Source: Candidatus Geothrix odensensis (GTDB taxonomy: Bacteria > Acidobacteriota > Holophagae > Holophagales > Holophagaceae). From it: a stretch of 64,000 nt of DNA. The notes beneath the pieces were generated by a model that was not told the DNA's origin, ran no database searches, and saw nothing but the letters and a program-made list of their open reading frames with translations. Location of the stretch: assembly GCA_016714685.1 (NCBI GenBank), contig JADKCH010000012.1:1-64000 (forward strand), read 5' to 3'. Positions 8,422 through 25,926 of the stretch are shown piece by piece; position 1 is the stretch's first letter; the number at the start of each line of letters is the position of its first letter. Made by a program: the position numbers and the translations under genes.

Positions 8422-11400
8422 TACCGGTGTGTAACGGGGCGTACACTAACAATTACACGTTTCACAGAGGGACAAAGGAACGGGGCCAAGGGAACTGGCG
8501 CAATGAAAGAAAGTTGACGGTGGTCGAGGCATCTGGCGTCACCGCCGCCAGATTTGTCACCATCGACCTTAATGGCATGGCTGCCACCGGTGGCGGCGAT
8601 GTAGGCTGGCACAGTGAAAGTCTGGACCGTGCTGTAGGCCTGGAGGACGGTTCCATCTACCGAGAACTGGTAGTTGTAACCGGTGGAGCCGATTCCGGTC
8701 GCCTTGAAGGTGATCGTCTTGGTGGAAGCCTGCGGGCTGGGGAGGTTCGGCAGGAGCTGAACGCCCGTGGCAGGTCCGGGAGTGATGGTGTAGGGGATGG
8801 TGGCGCTGACGATGGCGCTGGCAGCGCTGGTGCGGGCGTCCACGGTGACGGTGTAGACACCGACGGCCTGGGTGCCGGGCATGGCATAGGTGGCGGTGGT
8901 GCTGTAGTCCTGCACCATGACGCCGTTCACATAGAAGCGGTACTGGAAGGTGGCGGCGCCCGTGGCGGAGCCCAGGGCGGTGAAGGTCACCGGGGTGCCC
9001 TTGACGACCGAAGTCACCGGCAGGGCATCCAGGGTCACGCCCGTGGGAGCGACGACGGCACCGGGAGTGATGCCCGAGGCCAGGGCCGAAGCCGCGGAAT
9101 CACCCTTCTGGTTGTAGGAGAACACGCGGTAGTCGTAGCTGGTGCCTTCAACCGCGGCGAAATCGGTGTAGTTGGTCTGATCGGGCACGGTGGTGCCGAT
9201 CGTGGTGAAGGTGTTCGCACCAGCCAGGCTGCGCTCCACACGGAAACCAGTCTCATCCACGGGGATGGCGACGCCATCCGCGGGAGGGGCATTCGGGGGC
9301 AGTGCGTTCTTCGTCCAGGACAGGTCCACACGGGTGGGGCCGTTGACGACGCCAACCAGATCCGTGGGGCTGCCGGGAATGGTCGTCGCCACTTTCAGGA
9401 CGACCGGCCGCATGAAGTCGTTCTCTTCGTGGGCGAGGATGTGGCAGTGCCACACGTACTCCCAGCCGTAGTCGACGACATTGTTGGGGACAAAGATCGG
9501 GTTGCCGAGGTTCCCCAGGTTGACGGGGACGCCGGTGGCCAGGTCAGTGATCTGAATGGTGGAGCCAGGATCCTTGCTGGGATCGATGACGCGCAGGCTG
9601 TTGCCGAGCTCGAAGGGCAGCCGCGGCGAGAGGGGCCGCATGGCGACAATGATGTCTTCCAGCGGGTTCATCTTGACGGTTTCCTTCCAACCGATCTCGT
9701 TGGGCTCGGGGAAGCGCACGGCGCCGTCCCAGCCAACGCGGTTGATGACCTGCACATCGAAGAGGTGGAAGTGGACGGGGTGGGTATCCACACCGTTGTG
9801 GGTGAGCTTCCAGATCTGGGTCTCGCCATCCTTCAGGATTTCGGTGGCGGGTTCGGAGTAGCCCAGGGGGATGGTGGTCTGGTTGTTGAAGTTCGTGAAG
9901 GGCAGCTCGATGGCGAGGCTGCTGTTCATGCGGCCGTAGTTCAGCTCGAACAGCTCGTGGAGGGCCTTGGGCTGCAGGGGCGTCGTGGTGAGCTGACCAT
10001 TCTCGGTCTTGGTGTAGGTCAGGGTGTTGTCCTGGATCGCGACGTAGGTATCGTTCGCGACGGTGGTGTTCATGGCCGAGTTGTAGAAGGTCTGGGGAAT
10101 GATGGGCGGGTGCTGGGAGGCCGCGAAGGCACCCCGGGACGTCGCCGTGGACTTGAAGGCCGCCTGGAGGGCCGCCACATTGAAGGGCGCCGCAGCAGTG
10201 CCCTGGATCTTGACCTGCATGAGGGTGCGGGTGTTGGGACCGAAGCCCGGGAGGGTGCTAGGCGCACCGCCCGTGGGGGTCTGGTCAGGAGCGCCCGTGA
10301 AGTAGTCGAAGCGGACATCGAAGGCCGGGACGGGCGCCAGCATGTCGTTGTAGAGGATCAGGGTGGACCCGCTGGGGACGGACGAGAAGTCGACGATGAT
10401 GTCGGCCCGCTCGGCGGCCATCAGGAAGAGGCCATGGTTGGCGATGCTCAGCACGACGATGTCGCGCCGGTTCATGTTGTAGGTCGTGGGCTGGGACGGG
10501 ATGATGACGGGTTCCGCCAGGAAGCCGCTCTCATTGCCGATCTGGATGATGTCCGGTCCCTTGGTGCGGAAGTCCACGACGCCGCCATCGCGGCCATCGG
10601 TGGGCCAGAGGGGGAGGCCATCAGCCATTGGCCCCTGGGCCGCTTCGTCCGGGGTGGCGGGGATCATCTTGACTTCGGTGGGAGCCGCAGGATCGGCATA
10701 GTAGAAGCCCATGCCGAAGGGGCGGTCGTTGGACGCGTTCAGGACGCGGAAACGGTAGGCCTTGGGCTCGAGGGTCACGGTCGGATAGGCCGTGCCGTTG
10801 ATCACGGGCGTATCGAGGAAGGACTCGATCACGAGGGAGGGATTGGGCGTTCCGGGGTAGTCAGGATCGCCAGGATTGACACCGGGCTTGGGGCCGTGGG
10901 CGAGGGGGATGCTGTTGACGGCATCGGCCACCGGCACCGGGGGCCAGAACCACGGACCGTAGTCCCACCGTCCCATGGCGTTGGCGCCGGAGGGATCGCC
11001 GGGGTTCTGGTTGGGCATGTAGACGTGGGGATACCAGAGATCGCCGTAGCCACCCCAGTTGTTGATGTCCCAGGTGGGATCGGTGTCGGCCAGAGCGCTG
11101 GGCCCGGGGACGAAGGTCTTGTCCTGGATGATGAGGGGGATGCCATAGTTGTAGACACCACCGCCGTTGTTGGGCAGGATGCCATCGTTGATGAGCTTCT
11201 TCTCGACGTCATCGACCAGCAGGTAGCCGGCCGCTTCGCCCATGTAGACGTTCAGGCGGGTGAGGCCGAAGGTGTGGTCGTGGTAGAACATCAACCGGCT
11301 GCTCTGCTGGTTGGTGTAGAAGTAGGTGCCGATGCCGTCACCGGCCGTGGGGTTGGGGAAGAGCTTCCCGGGGCCCACCATGTCGGGGACGTTGGCGAAG

Positions 11401-12263
11401 GACACGCCCTTCTTGTTGGGCGTGGGATCGCCGGCGGGGGTGATCCACTGGTGCGGCGTGCCGTCACTGATGTAGGGGTTCAGGCCACCATGGAGGTGGA
11501 GCTCAGCGCGGTTCTGGGTGTAGGTGGTACCGCCGGGCGCTTCGCCGGAACCCATGAGGCTGGTATCCACGGGCAGCGGCAGGTTGCCGGCAGTGCCGAG
11601 GGGCAGCTGGTTGCGGAAGGTGACGCGCACGGGACGATCCCGCTCGGCGATGATGAGGGGGCCGAGGTAGTGGGCCGCACCATCAGCGTTCGGGTTCAGG
11701 TCCTTGTAGCCACGCAGGCGGGTGGGGGGCAGGTCGGAGTGCAGCTGCTGCCGGAAGTCCACCAGGCCGATGTCGTAGTAGTCAGAACCAGGGAAGGTGG
11801 TGGTATCGGGCACAGCCACGGGGATGTAGTTCCCCAGGTTGTTGGCATTGGCCGCGGTGAGTCCGGGGAGGGTGTCCACGAACTTGCGGATGATGGGCGT
11901 GTTCGTCCAGTTGGGGATGACGCCGCCCATGTAGTCAGGGGTACCCAGGGGATTCATGATCCCCGGAGGGGCAACCACGCCAAGCTGCTGCTTGACGCCA
12001 GTGGCCTGCGGAATCTTCCCGGCAGCCTTGGCGGCCTTGTAGGCTTCCCGCTTGGGCTTGGCGCGCTCGGCGGCAGCCTGACGGGCCTGGGCCAGCGTGC
12101 GCCGACGAACGGCGCGCTCGATGATGGCATCCTGGTCGCCACTCACAGTCGGAGGGGCCACAGGGCGGCGGGTTTCCTGTCCAACGGGCGCTTCGGCGGA
12201 GGCGCCGGCTCCCATGAACAAGGCTGCGGCTAATGCCAGCAGACGGTTGAACTTCTTGAGCAT
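8418..12263 (-). CDS. Large secreted multicopper oxidase with C-terminal FN3/Ig-like domains (OmpB/CotA-like)
   Basis: Exported copper oxidase of 1281 residues as read. Residues 1-25 form a signal peptide (K-K-F-N-R then L-L-A-L-A-A-A-L-F-M-G-A-G, cleavage near A-S-A-E-A). All four copper-ligand blocks are intact: H-L-H-G at 256-259, H-D-H at 328-330, H-P-V-H-F-H at 828-833 and H-C-H-I-L-A-H-E-E-N-D-F-M at 939-951 (Cys940 type 1, Met951 axial). The N-terminal L-P-P-T-R-L-R-G-Y is CotA-like. An FN3 domain (about 960-1055) and Ig-like repeats follow. Geobacter OmpB, needed for Fe(III) oxide reduction, has a similar plan; Mn(II) oxidation or phenol oxidation are alternatives. Start ATG follows GAGGTG. 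The last ~45 residues look out of frame (see finding). Confidence 0.88.
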   Translation of the reverse strand: MLKKFNRLLALAAALFMGAGASAEAPVGQETRRPVAPPTVSGDQDAIIERAVRRRTLAQARQAAAERAKPKREAYKAAKAAGKIPQATGVKQQLGVVAPPGIMNPLGTPDYMGGVIPNWTNTPIIRKFVDTLPGLTAANANNLGNYIPVAVPDTTTFPGSDYYDIGLVDFRQQLHSDLPPTRLRGYKDLNPNADGAAHYLGPLIIAERDRPVRVTFRNQLPLGTAGNLPLPVDTSLMGSGEAPGGTTYTQNRAELHLHGGLNPYISDGTPHQWITPAGDPTPNKKGVSFANVPDMVGPGKLFPNPTAGDGIGTYFYTNQQSSRLMFYHDHTFGLTRLNVYMGEAAGYLLVDDVEKKLINDGILPNNGGGVYNYGIPLIIQDKTFVPGPSALADTDPTWDINNWGGYGDLWYPHVYMPNQNPGDPSGANAMGRWDYGPWFWPPVPVADAVNSIPLAHGPKPGVNPGDPDYPGTPNPSLVIESFLDTPVINGTAYPTVTLEPKAYRFRVLNASNDRPFGMGFYYADPAAPTEVKMIPATPDEAAQGPMADGLPLWPTDGRDGGVVDFRTKGPDIIQIGNESGFLAEPVIIPSQPTTYNMNRRDIVVLSIANHGLFLMAAERADIIVDFSSVPSGSTLILYNDMLAPVPAFDVRFDYFTGAPDQTPTGGAPSTLPGFGPNTRTLMQVKIQGTAAAPFNVAALQAAFKSTATSRGAFAASQHPPIIPQTFYNSAMNTTVANDTYVAIQDNTLTYTKTENGQLTTTPLQPKALHELFELNYGRMNSSLAIELPFTNFNNQTTIPLGYSEPATEILKDGETQIWKLTHNGVDTHPVHFHLFDVQVINRVGWDGAVRFPEPNEIGWKETVKMNPLEDIIVAMRPLSPRLPFELGNSLRVIDPSKDPGSTIQITDLATGVPVNLGNLGNPIFVPNNVVDYGWEYVWHCHILAHEENDFMRPVVLKVATTIPGSPTDLVGVVNGPTRVDLSWTKNALPPNAPPADGVAIPVDETGFRVERSLAGANTFTTIGTTVPDQTNYTDFAAVEGTSYDYRVFSYNQKGDSAASALASGITPGAVVAPTGVTLDALPVTSVVKGTPVTFTALGSATGAATFQYRFYVNGVMVQDYSTTATYAMPGTQAVGVYTVTVDARTSAASAIVSATIPYTITPGPATGVQLLPNLPSPQASTKTITFKATGIGSTGYNYQFSVDGTVLQAYSTVQTFTVPAYIAATGGSHAIKVDGDKSGGGDARCLDHRQLSFIAPVPLAPFLCPSVKRVIVSVRPVTHRY

Positions 12264-12681
12264 GGTTCACCTCGGGGTGGGAATGAAAAGGACAGCGGTA
12301 AAGCAGGGGCGACTTCGGGAAGACCATTCGGCCCGTCTTGTCATGGAGACCACGGGCCGGGTGCGACAATTTGTCCTAGCTGGACTCTAAAGGTCCGCCA
12401 GAAGCCCTCCAACGGGTATGGGGTGTTCTCCCTATAGACGTGGTAGGAACTATGTAAATAGGTCTAGTGCGCGAAATTGATATTGAGAATAAGTATCCAG
12501 CGCCTGCCGCGAATGAGGAAGTCCTGCCCGTTTTTATTCAGGGGACCATCCATCGCGCTGGCAGGGCCCATTCCGGCCAGGCGCGGGACCTTCTAGGCCC
12601 TACTCGTGAGCCGAGAACATGTCCATGAACTCTGCGGCAGAAATCCCCTGGTCGTCCTTGGCTTCCTGGGATCGGTCGCGA
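12264..12681. other. Untranslated region upstream of the multicopper oxidase
   Basis: About 420 bases with no supportable gene. Relative to the minus-strand oxidase it contains the ribosome binding site (GAGGTG) and presumably the promoter. The only structured element I see is a short palindrome, CTATGTAAATAG at 12450-12461 (CTAT-4-ATAG), within an AT-richer stretch (12430-12530). It could be an operator or a -10-like region; nothing here identifies a specific regulator. Confidence 0.35.
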
Positions 12682-14853
12682 TCAGTTGTAGAGCTCTGCA
12701 CTCGCCAGGAAGCTCACGCCAGAGTACCCACCGACAATCAGAACCTTCCCTGTCGCAAGAGGGGAGGCCATGTGGAGCTTTCGCACCCCGTTCAGGCTGC
12801 CGGTGCTGCTGAAGGTGCCACTGGCGGGATCGTACAGTTCGGCCGTGCCGAGCAGCGGAGACGGGGAGCCCAGCCCTGAGCCGCCGGCGATGAGCACCTT
12901 GCCCGTGGGCAGGAGCGTGGCCGTGTGGGAGGAACGGCCGGTGCCAAGGTTCCCCGAGGTGTTGGCAAAGGTCTCCGTGAGCGGGTCGAAAATCTCTGCG
13001 GTGGCGGTGGCGGCCCCTCCCACCACCAGGACTTTGCCAGTGGCCAGCAGGGTGGCGGTGTGGAAGGCGCGGGGGACTGCCATCCCCCCCGTGGGCGTGA
13101 AGGTGCCAAGGGCGGGATCATAGAGTTCCGCCGAGGCAAGTGCGCCCGAAGTCATTCCGCCAACGATCAGGACCTTGCCGTTGCCCAGCAGCGTGGCGGT
13201 ATGGCCTGCCCGGGCGACTCCAAGCGTATTCGTCGTGTCGGCGAAGGTGCCCGTCGCGGGGTCGAAGAGTTCGGCGGTCGCCTGGAAGGCACCCCCGTTA
13301 CCTCCACCGACGATGAGGACCTTCCCACTCGGCAGCAAGGTCGCCGAATGATCTGCGCGCGGGCGGATCATGTTCCCCGTCGCCGTGAACGTACCGGTTG
13401 CGGGATCGAAGAGCTCCGCAGTGGCCGTGGTGGTGCTGAGCGTGGAGCCGCCGGTCACGAGCACCCGGCCGTCGGCCAGCAGGGTGGCGGTATGGAACCG
13501 GCGGGCCGTGGCCAGACTGCCGGTCGAGGCAAAGGATTCTGTACTGGAGTCGAACAAGTCTGCGCTGTTGAGAACGATGGCCCCGTTGTACCCACCAGCC
13601 ACCAGCACCTTGCCATTGGCCAAGGTGGTGACCGTGCCGTAGACCCGGCTCACCGACATCCCCGAGGTGGGTGTGAAGGCGCCGGGCCCCTCGCCCGCCA
13701 ATACCGTCAGCGTGGCGAGAGCGCTTCCAAGCACGTGGCCAGGACCGTCGGAAATCACGACCTCGTAGGTGCTGCCATTGTCGGCAAGCACGGTGACGGG
13801 GGTGGTGTAGGAGGCCGAGGTGGCACCCGGGAGGGGCGTGCCGTTCTTCTGCCACACGTAGGTGAGCGTCCCGGGTCCGGTGGCGACCACGCTGAAGGTG
13901 GCAATCTGGCCCACCAGGATGGATTGATTGGCAGGCTGGGAGGTGATGGTGATGTCCGTGGGGGCCTTCACCACCGTGAGGGTGGCGGTGGCGCTGGTGA
14001 GATTGTCCCCGGTGGTGGTGTTGTGGATGGCGACGCTGAAGGTGCTGCCGTTGTCATCGATGGCCGCCGGGGGTGTCGTATACGAAGCGGCGGTGGCACC
14101 GGGGATCGAGGTGCCATTTAGGGACCACTGGTACGTCAGAGGGCCCGTACCGGTGGCGGCGACGCTGAACGTACAGGTCTGTCCTTCCTGAATGGACTGG
14201 CTGGCGGGTTGCGTCGTGATGGTGATCGGGGGGGTGGCCGTCGTCACGGTGAGCGTGGCGATGCTGCTGGTGAGGATGTTCCCGTTGCCATCGGAGATGT
14301 CCACGGCGAAGGTGCTGCCGCTGTCGCCCAGAACCGCCACCGGAGTCGTGTAGGAACTGGATGTGGCGGCGGGGATGGCGACGCCATTCTTCGCCCACTG
14401 GTAGCTGAGGCTGCCCGTGCCCGTGGCGACCACGGTGAACGTGGCCGTTTCCCCCACGAGGATGGACTGGCTGGCTGGCTGGGTCGTGATGAGGATGGCC
14501 GGCGGCTTGGCGTTCACGGTGATGGTGAGGCTGGCCGTGGCGCTACCGGCCGTGTTCACGCCCGTCACCGTGTAGGTGGACGCCGCTGTGGCAGCGGTGG
14601 GGGTCCCTGTGATGGCACCAGACGTGGCATCGAGGTTCAGGCCAGCCGGGAGGGCGGGACTCACCGAATAGGATTCGATCTTTCCGCCACCATTGGTGGG
14701 GCTGTTCGTTGGAATGGCCGTCCCCACGGTGTAGACCGCCGGATTGGTGCCATAGGCCAGGGTGACCGGCGCCTCGACCAGTTCACGGCAGCCGAAGGAC
14801 AGCAGGGTCGCCCCGAGAAGAAACAGCCACCGCCCAAGCCCGATGCCTCGCAT
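12682..14853 (-). CDS. Exported Kelch-repeat protein with N-terminal Ig-like domains
   Basis: 723 residues. The N-terminus (M-R-G-I-G-L-G-R-W-L-F-L-L-G-A-T-L-L) is a signal peptide ending S-F-G-C, an imperfect lipobox, so outer-membrane anchoring is possible but unproven. A putative-Ig (He_PIG-like) domain (S-P-A-L-P-A-G-L-N-L-D-A-T-S-G-A-I-T-G-T-P) is followed by three ~90-residue Ig-like repeats, each opening with T-I-T-x-Q-P-A-x-Q-S-I and holding Y-Q-W. The C-terminal half is five to six Kelch-type blades with H-T-A-T-L-L-x-x-G-K-V-L-I-V-G-G and A-E-L-Y/F-D-P-A-T-G-T-F, enough for a beta-propeller. ATG 14853 is preceded by GAGGTG; the cytochrome gene ends 22 bases upstream, so the two are probably cotranscribed. 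Likely a surface binding or scaffold protein; function unknown. Confidence 0.75.
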   Translation of the reverse strand: MRGIGLGRWLFLLGATLLSFGCRELVEAPVTLAYGTNPAVYTVGTAIPTNSPTNGGGKIESYSVSPALPAGLNLDATSGAITGTPTAATAASTYTVTGVNTAGSATASLTITVNAKPPAILITTQPASQSILVGETATFTVVATGTGSLSYQWAKNGVAIPAATSSSYTTPVAVLGDSGSTFAVDISDGNGNILTSSIATLTVTTATPPITITTQPASQSIQEGQTCTFSVAATGTGPLTYQWSLNGTSIPGATAASYTTPPAAIDDNGSTFSVAIHNTTTGDNLTSATATLTVVKAPTDITITSQPANQSILVGQIATFSVVATGPGTLTYVWQKNGTPLPGATSASYTTPVTVLADNGSTYEVVISDGPGHVLGSALATLTVLAGEGPGAFTPTSGMSVSRVYGTVTTLANGKVLVAGGYNGAIVLNSADLFDSSTESFASTGSLATARRFHTATLLADGRVLVTGGSTLSTTTATAELFDPATGTFTATGNMIRPRADHSATLLPSGKVLIVGGGNGGAFQATAELFDPATGTFADTTNTLGVARAGHTATLLGNGKVLIVGGMTSGALASAELYDPALGTFTPTGGMAVPRAFHTATLLATGKVLVVGGAATATAEIFDPLTETFANTSGNLGTGRSSHTATLLPTGKVLIAGGSGLGSPSPLLGTAELYDPASGTFSSTGSLNGVRKLHMASPLATGKVLIVGGYSGVSFLASAELYN

Positions 14854-14875
14854 GAACACCTCGATCCTACAGAGC

Positions 14876-16615
14876 CTAGTGGATCACCCACTCACTCTTC
14901 CTGATGAGCTGGGGTTCTGCCCCAGGGCTGAGCTGCATGATGAAGCAGCCCTTCGAGGCGTACCGCTGGCCGGGGCCGAAGCTCAGGCGCAGGTAGTCGG
15001 GCAGGACGTAGTCCCGCAACAAGCCCAACCGGTCGATCAGGTTGTCCCGGTAGAGATTCCGGTCCATCTCCACCAGGCCCGCCTGGAACAGCTGCAGCAT
15101 CGAGTAGGTCCGTGTCGAGATGCGCGTCTCGGGGCGATGCTTGGCGAGGCCCCGCATGCTTGAGTTGGCGTACTGCGAGACCTTGAGTTCGTCCTTGGGT
15201 TCGCGGTAGGGGTATGTGATCCAGGTGAGGCGCCGGGCCCGCTCGGAGAGCGAGAAGAGCTTCGTGCCCAGCTGGCGCGAGGACACGAACACCTGGGCTG
15301 GCCGATCAGCCTGATCCACCAGGCTATCGATGGCTTCCAGGGAGCCAGATGCTGTCCAGAGCAGGAGCGTGGTCGGTTTCTCCTGCTGGAGGAGGGTCCG
15401 CAGGGAAGCCGCGGTGATGGCCTCGCCCTTCTTGAGACGGACCTCCTTGATGGCGCCCTGCCCCAGGTCTGACCAGGTCTCACGGAAGCCCAGGGCAAGG
15501 TCTCGCCCTTCCGGGCCATCCTGTACGACCTGCAGGATGCGCCGGCCCGGGGCTGAGTCGTCCGAGGCATTCAGAAAGCGCGCGACCGCCTGGCCTTCCT
15601 GGTAGTAGCCCTTGGAGAAATACTGGGTGTACCAGGCCTTATCCGAGATCACTGGCAGGTCGGTGATGGGGAAGAGACAGGGCAGCCCATGGCTTTCACA
15701 GAAATCATGGATGGGCTTCCACTCCCCGTAGGTGATGCCGCCGAGCAGCGCAAACACCGGTTCCTTGGCGAGGTAGGCCTCCAGCTGGCGCCGCCAGGTA
15801 TCCGAGGGCCCTTTCAGCCGCCAGACGGACAGGGACATGGAACGGTAGGACCCGCTCATCTCCTTGCCGCCGACACTGCCATACATCCGCGCGTCCATGC
15901 CGTAGGCAAAGGCCTTGTGACGGGTGAAGTAATTGTTCATGGGCACCAGCATCGCCTGCTGGTCCTCCGCGCTGACCTCCTCCGTGATGACCGTGGCAAA
16001 GCGGATGTGGGTGTTGTCCGCGCCGGGTGACGGGTTGGCCGAGAGGGACCAGAGGTAGTTGATCAGGATGGCCATGTCCTGGTCGTTAAGCTTGTACCTC
16101 GGCATGGCCGAGTTCAATTCCCGGCCGCTGGGATCGATGCCCGTGCTGAGGGCGCGAGCCAAGGTCTCGTCCGTATAGGGGGGACGGGCAGGTTTGGTCT
16201 GGACCCGCAGTTTCTTCCGCTCCTCGGGCAGCAGGTTCTGGAACTTCCAGTAGCGCGTCTGGCCCAGCTTGAACCCATTGACGGGAAGGGTGACGACCCC
16301 GCCCTCGACGGACCCGAGCCCGCTTCGAAGATGGCAGCTGGCACAGGAGTACGAGGTGCCGGCCACGGCGGCGCCCCCGCTGACGACCGGCTGCATGGCC
16401 TCGCCGCTGGGAAGGATCCCTTCGCGGTACATGCGCTCGCCCAGTGCCAGCGCCTTCTCGGCAGGCAACCCCGCGACCAGCTTCGCCTGGGGCGCAGCCG
16501 CGGGTTCAGCCTTTTTCGCCTGCCCGGCAAGGGGAGGCACCGCAATCAGGAGGCAGGCGCCCACCAGGACCAGAAGGCGCCGGAGGTGCGAGGCAGGCCA
16601 GAGTCGGCTCATCAT
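14876..16615 (-). CDS. Monoheme cytochrome c fused to a periplasmic-binding-protein (type I) domain
   Basis: 579 residues from ATG 16615. A signal peptide (R-R-L-L-V-L-V-G-A-C-L-L-I-A-V) is followed by a cytochrome c domain with the heme site C-A-S-C-H at 91-95 and a distal A-M-P-R-Y-K-L-N-D-Q-D-M-A-I-L-I-N-Y-L that fits the axial Met loop of class I cytochromes. From about residue 195 the protein resembles amino-acid/amide (Leu/Ile/Val-type) substrate-binding proteins: L-L-G-G-I-T-Y-G-E-W, P-C-L-F-P-I-T-D-L-P-V, Y-Q-E-G-Q-A-V-A-R-F-L and T-Y-S-M-L-Q-L-F-Q-A-G-L. No ABC permease is nearby, so transport is unlikely; a redox-linked sensor or electron carrier is my inference. It starts the block containing the Kelch protein and the oxidase. 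Confidence 0.75.
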   Translation of the reverse strand: MMSRLWPASHLRRLLVLVGACLLIAVPPLAGQAKKAEPAAAPQAKLVAGLPAEKALALGERMYREGILPSGEAMQPVVSGGAAVAGTSYSCASCHLRSGLGSVEGGVVTLPVNGFKLGQTRYWKFQNLLPEERKKLRVQTKPARPPYTDETLARALSTGIDPSGRELNSAMPRYKLNDQDMAILINYLWSLSANPSPGADNTHIRFATVITEEVSAEDQQAMLVPMNNYFTRHKAFAYGMDARMYGSVGGKEMSGSYRSMSLSVWRLKGPSDTWRRQLEAYLAKEPVFALLGGITYGEWKPIHDFCESHGLPCLFPITDLPVISDKAWYTQYFSKGYYQEGQAVARFLNASDDSAPGRRILQVVQDGPEGRDLALGFRETWSDLGQGAIKEVRLKKGEAITAASLRTLLQQEKPTTLLLWTASGSLEAIDSLVDQADRPAQVFVSSRQLGTKLFSLSERARRLTWITYPYREPKDELKVSQYANSSMRGLAKHRPETRISTRTYSMLQLFQAGLVEMDRNLYRDNLIDRLGLLRDYVLPDYLRLSFGPGQRYASKGCFIMQLSPGAEPQLIRKSEWVIH

Positions 16616-16716
16616 AGGATCCCCACGTTCTTGCATACCATCCCCAGCAGGCCGCCGTTCAACAGAATCGCCGCCCAAGTGCCTCGTCGCATGCCCCACT
16701 CCTGGATTCCCCGGTG

Positions 16717-16745
16717 CCAGGTCGTCGGCTGTGGCGACGGCCTGG
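16717..16745. promoter_or_regulatory. Inverted repeat upstream of the cytochrome gene
   Basis: CCAGGTCGTCG (16717-16727) pairs with CGACGGCCTGG (16735-16745) across a seven-base loop, with one mismatch (T opposite G). It lies about 100 bases upstream of the cytochrome start in the 285-base gap that separates it from the rpoC terminator; no gene is visible in that gap. It may be an operator or a 5' leader hairpin. Confidence 0.3.
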
Positions 16746-16900
16746 TCAGGGTCTGGTCTAGATCACACCACAAATCCAGGTCACCCGTGGATGGGGGTTT
16801 CTACCCAAAGGGGGACTGACCGCTTGGATTCGCCCTCAAAGGCCCCCTGGCCGGAAACCTCCCGAGGCTGGGTGGTCGCCAGACGGCATGAAGGCCCAAA

Positions 16901-16930
16901 AAAACGGCCCGCCATCTGGCGGGCCGTTTT
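16901..16930 (-). terminator. Rho-independent terminator of the rpoBC operon
   Basis: Perfect 13-bp arms (16901-16913 and 16918-16930) with loop ATCT. On the minus strand the GC-rich stem ends in a run of seven T residues, and the hairpin begins 14 bases after the rpoC stop. Canonical intrinsic terminator. Confidence 0.92.
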
Positions 16931-16944
16931 GGGACCGGTACGGA

Positions 16945-21183
<4,239 letters not shown>

Positions 21184-21227
21184 GTGGACCTCTCAAGTAT
21201 TCGTCGGAAACGGAAGCGGAATCGAGA

Positions 21228-25619
<4,392 letters not shown>

Positions 25620-25926
25620 GGTTCGCTCCAGGTAAAGTTGGCGGAACCTTCTATGGACGGCACGCGGTACGGCAAATCACAGCTGCGGGCCTTGAGCAAA
25701 GACGGCTTTGTCCCAGGGCTGAATGCCCTGGTACGGAATTACATGCGGTGGTGCGTGGTACCCCGGTACGAACCGATGGCCACCCTGCCACCCAGCGGTG
25801 GAAGGTGCGGCCCAGGAACGAGGATGGTGCTGCTACGGCGGGCGTTTGGCAACCAGGGGCCTTTATGTAGGCGGTCCATCCGGGAATCCGGACGGAAGGA
25901 ATAATCGTACCATATCCAGACAGAAC
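25620..25926 (-). other. Leader between rplL and rpoB
   Basis: About 300 bases of mixed composition with no supportable gene on either strand. It separates the rplL attenuator-like hairpin from the rpoB start (ATG 25619, with GGAGCGAACC upstream). A 5' leader or secondary promoter for rpoBC is expected here by analogy with the rplL-rpoB gap of other bacteria, but I cannot point to a convincing -35/-10 pair. Confidence 0.35.

Noticed and set aside
8427..12233. Uninterrupted 1268-codon plus-strand frame opposite the multicopper oxidase
   Set aside because: It is the mirror of a GC-rich gene with strong third-position bias; its translation is low-complexity and has no domain, while the minus strand carries all copper motifs and a ribosome binding site.
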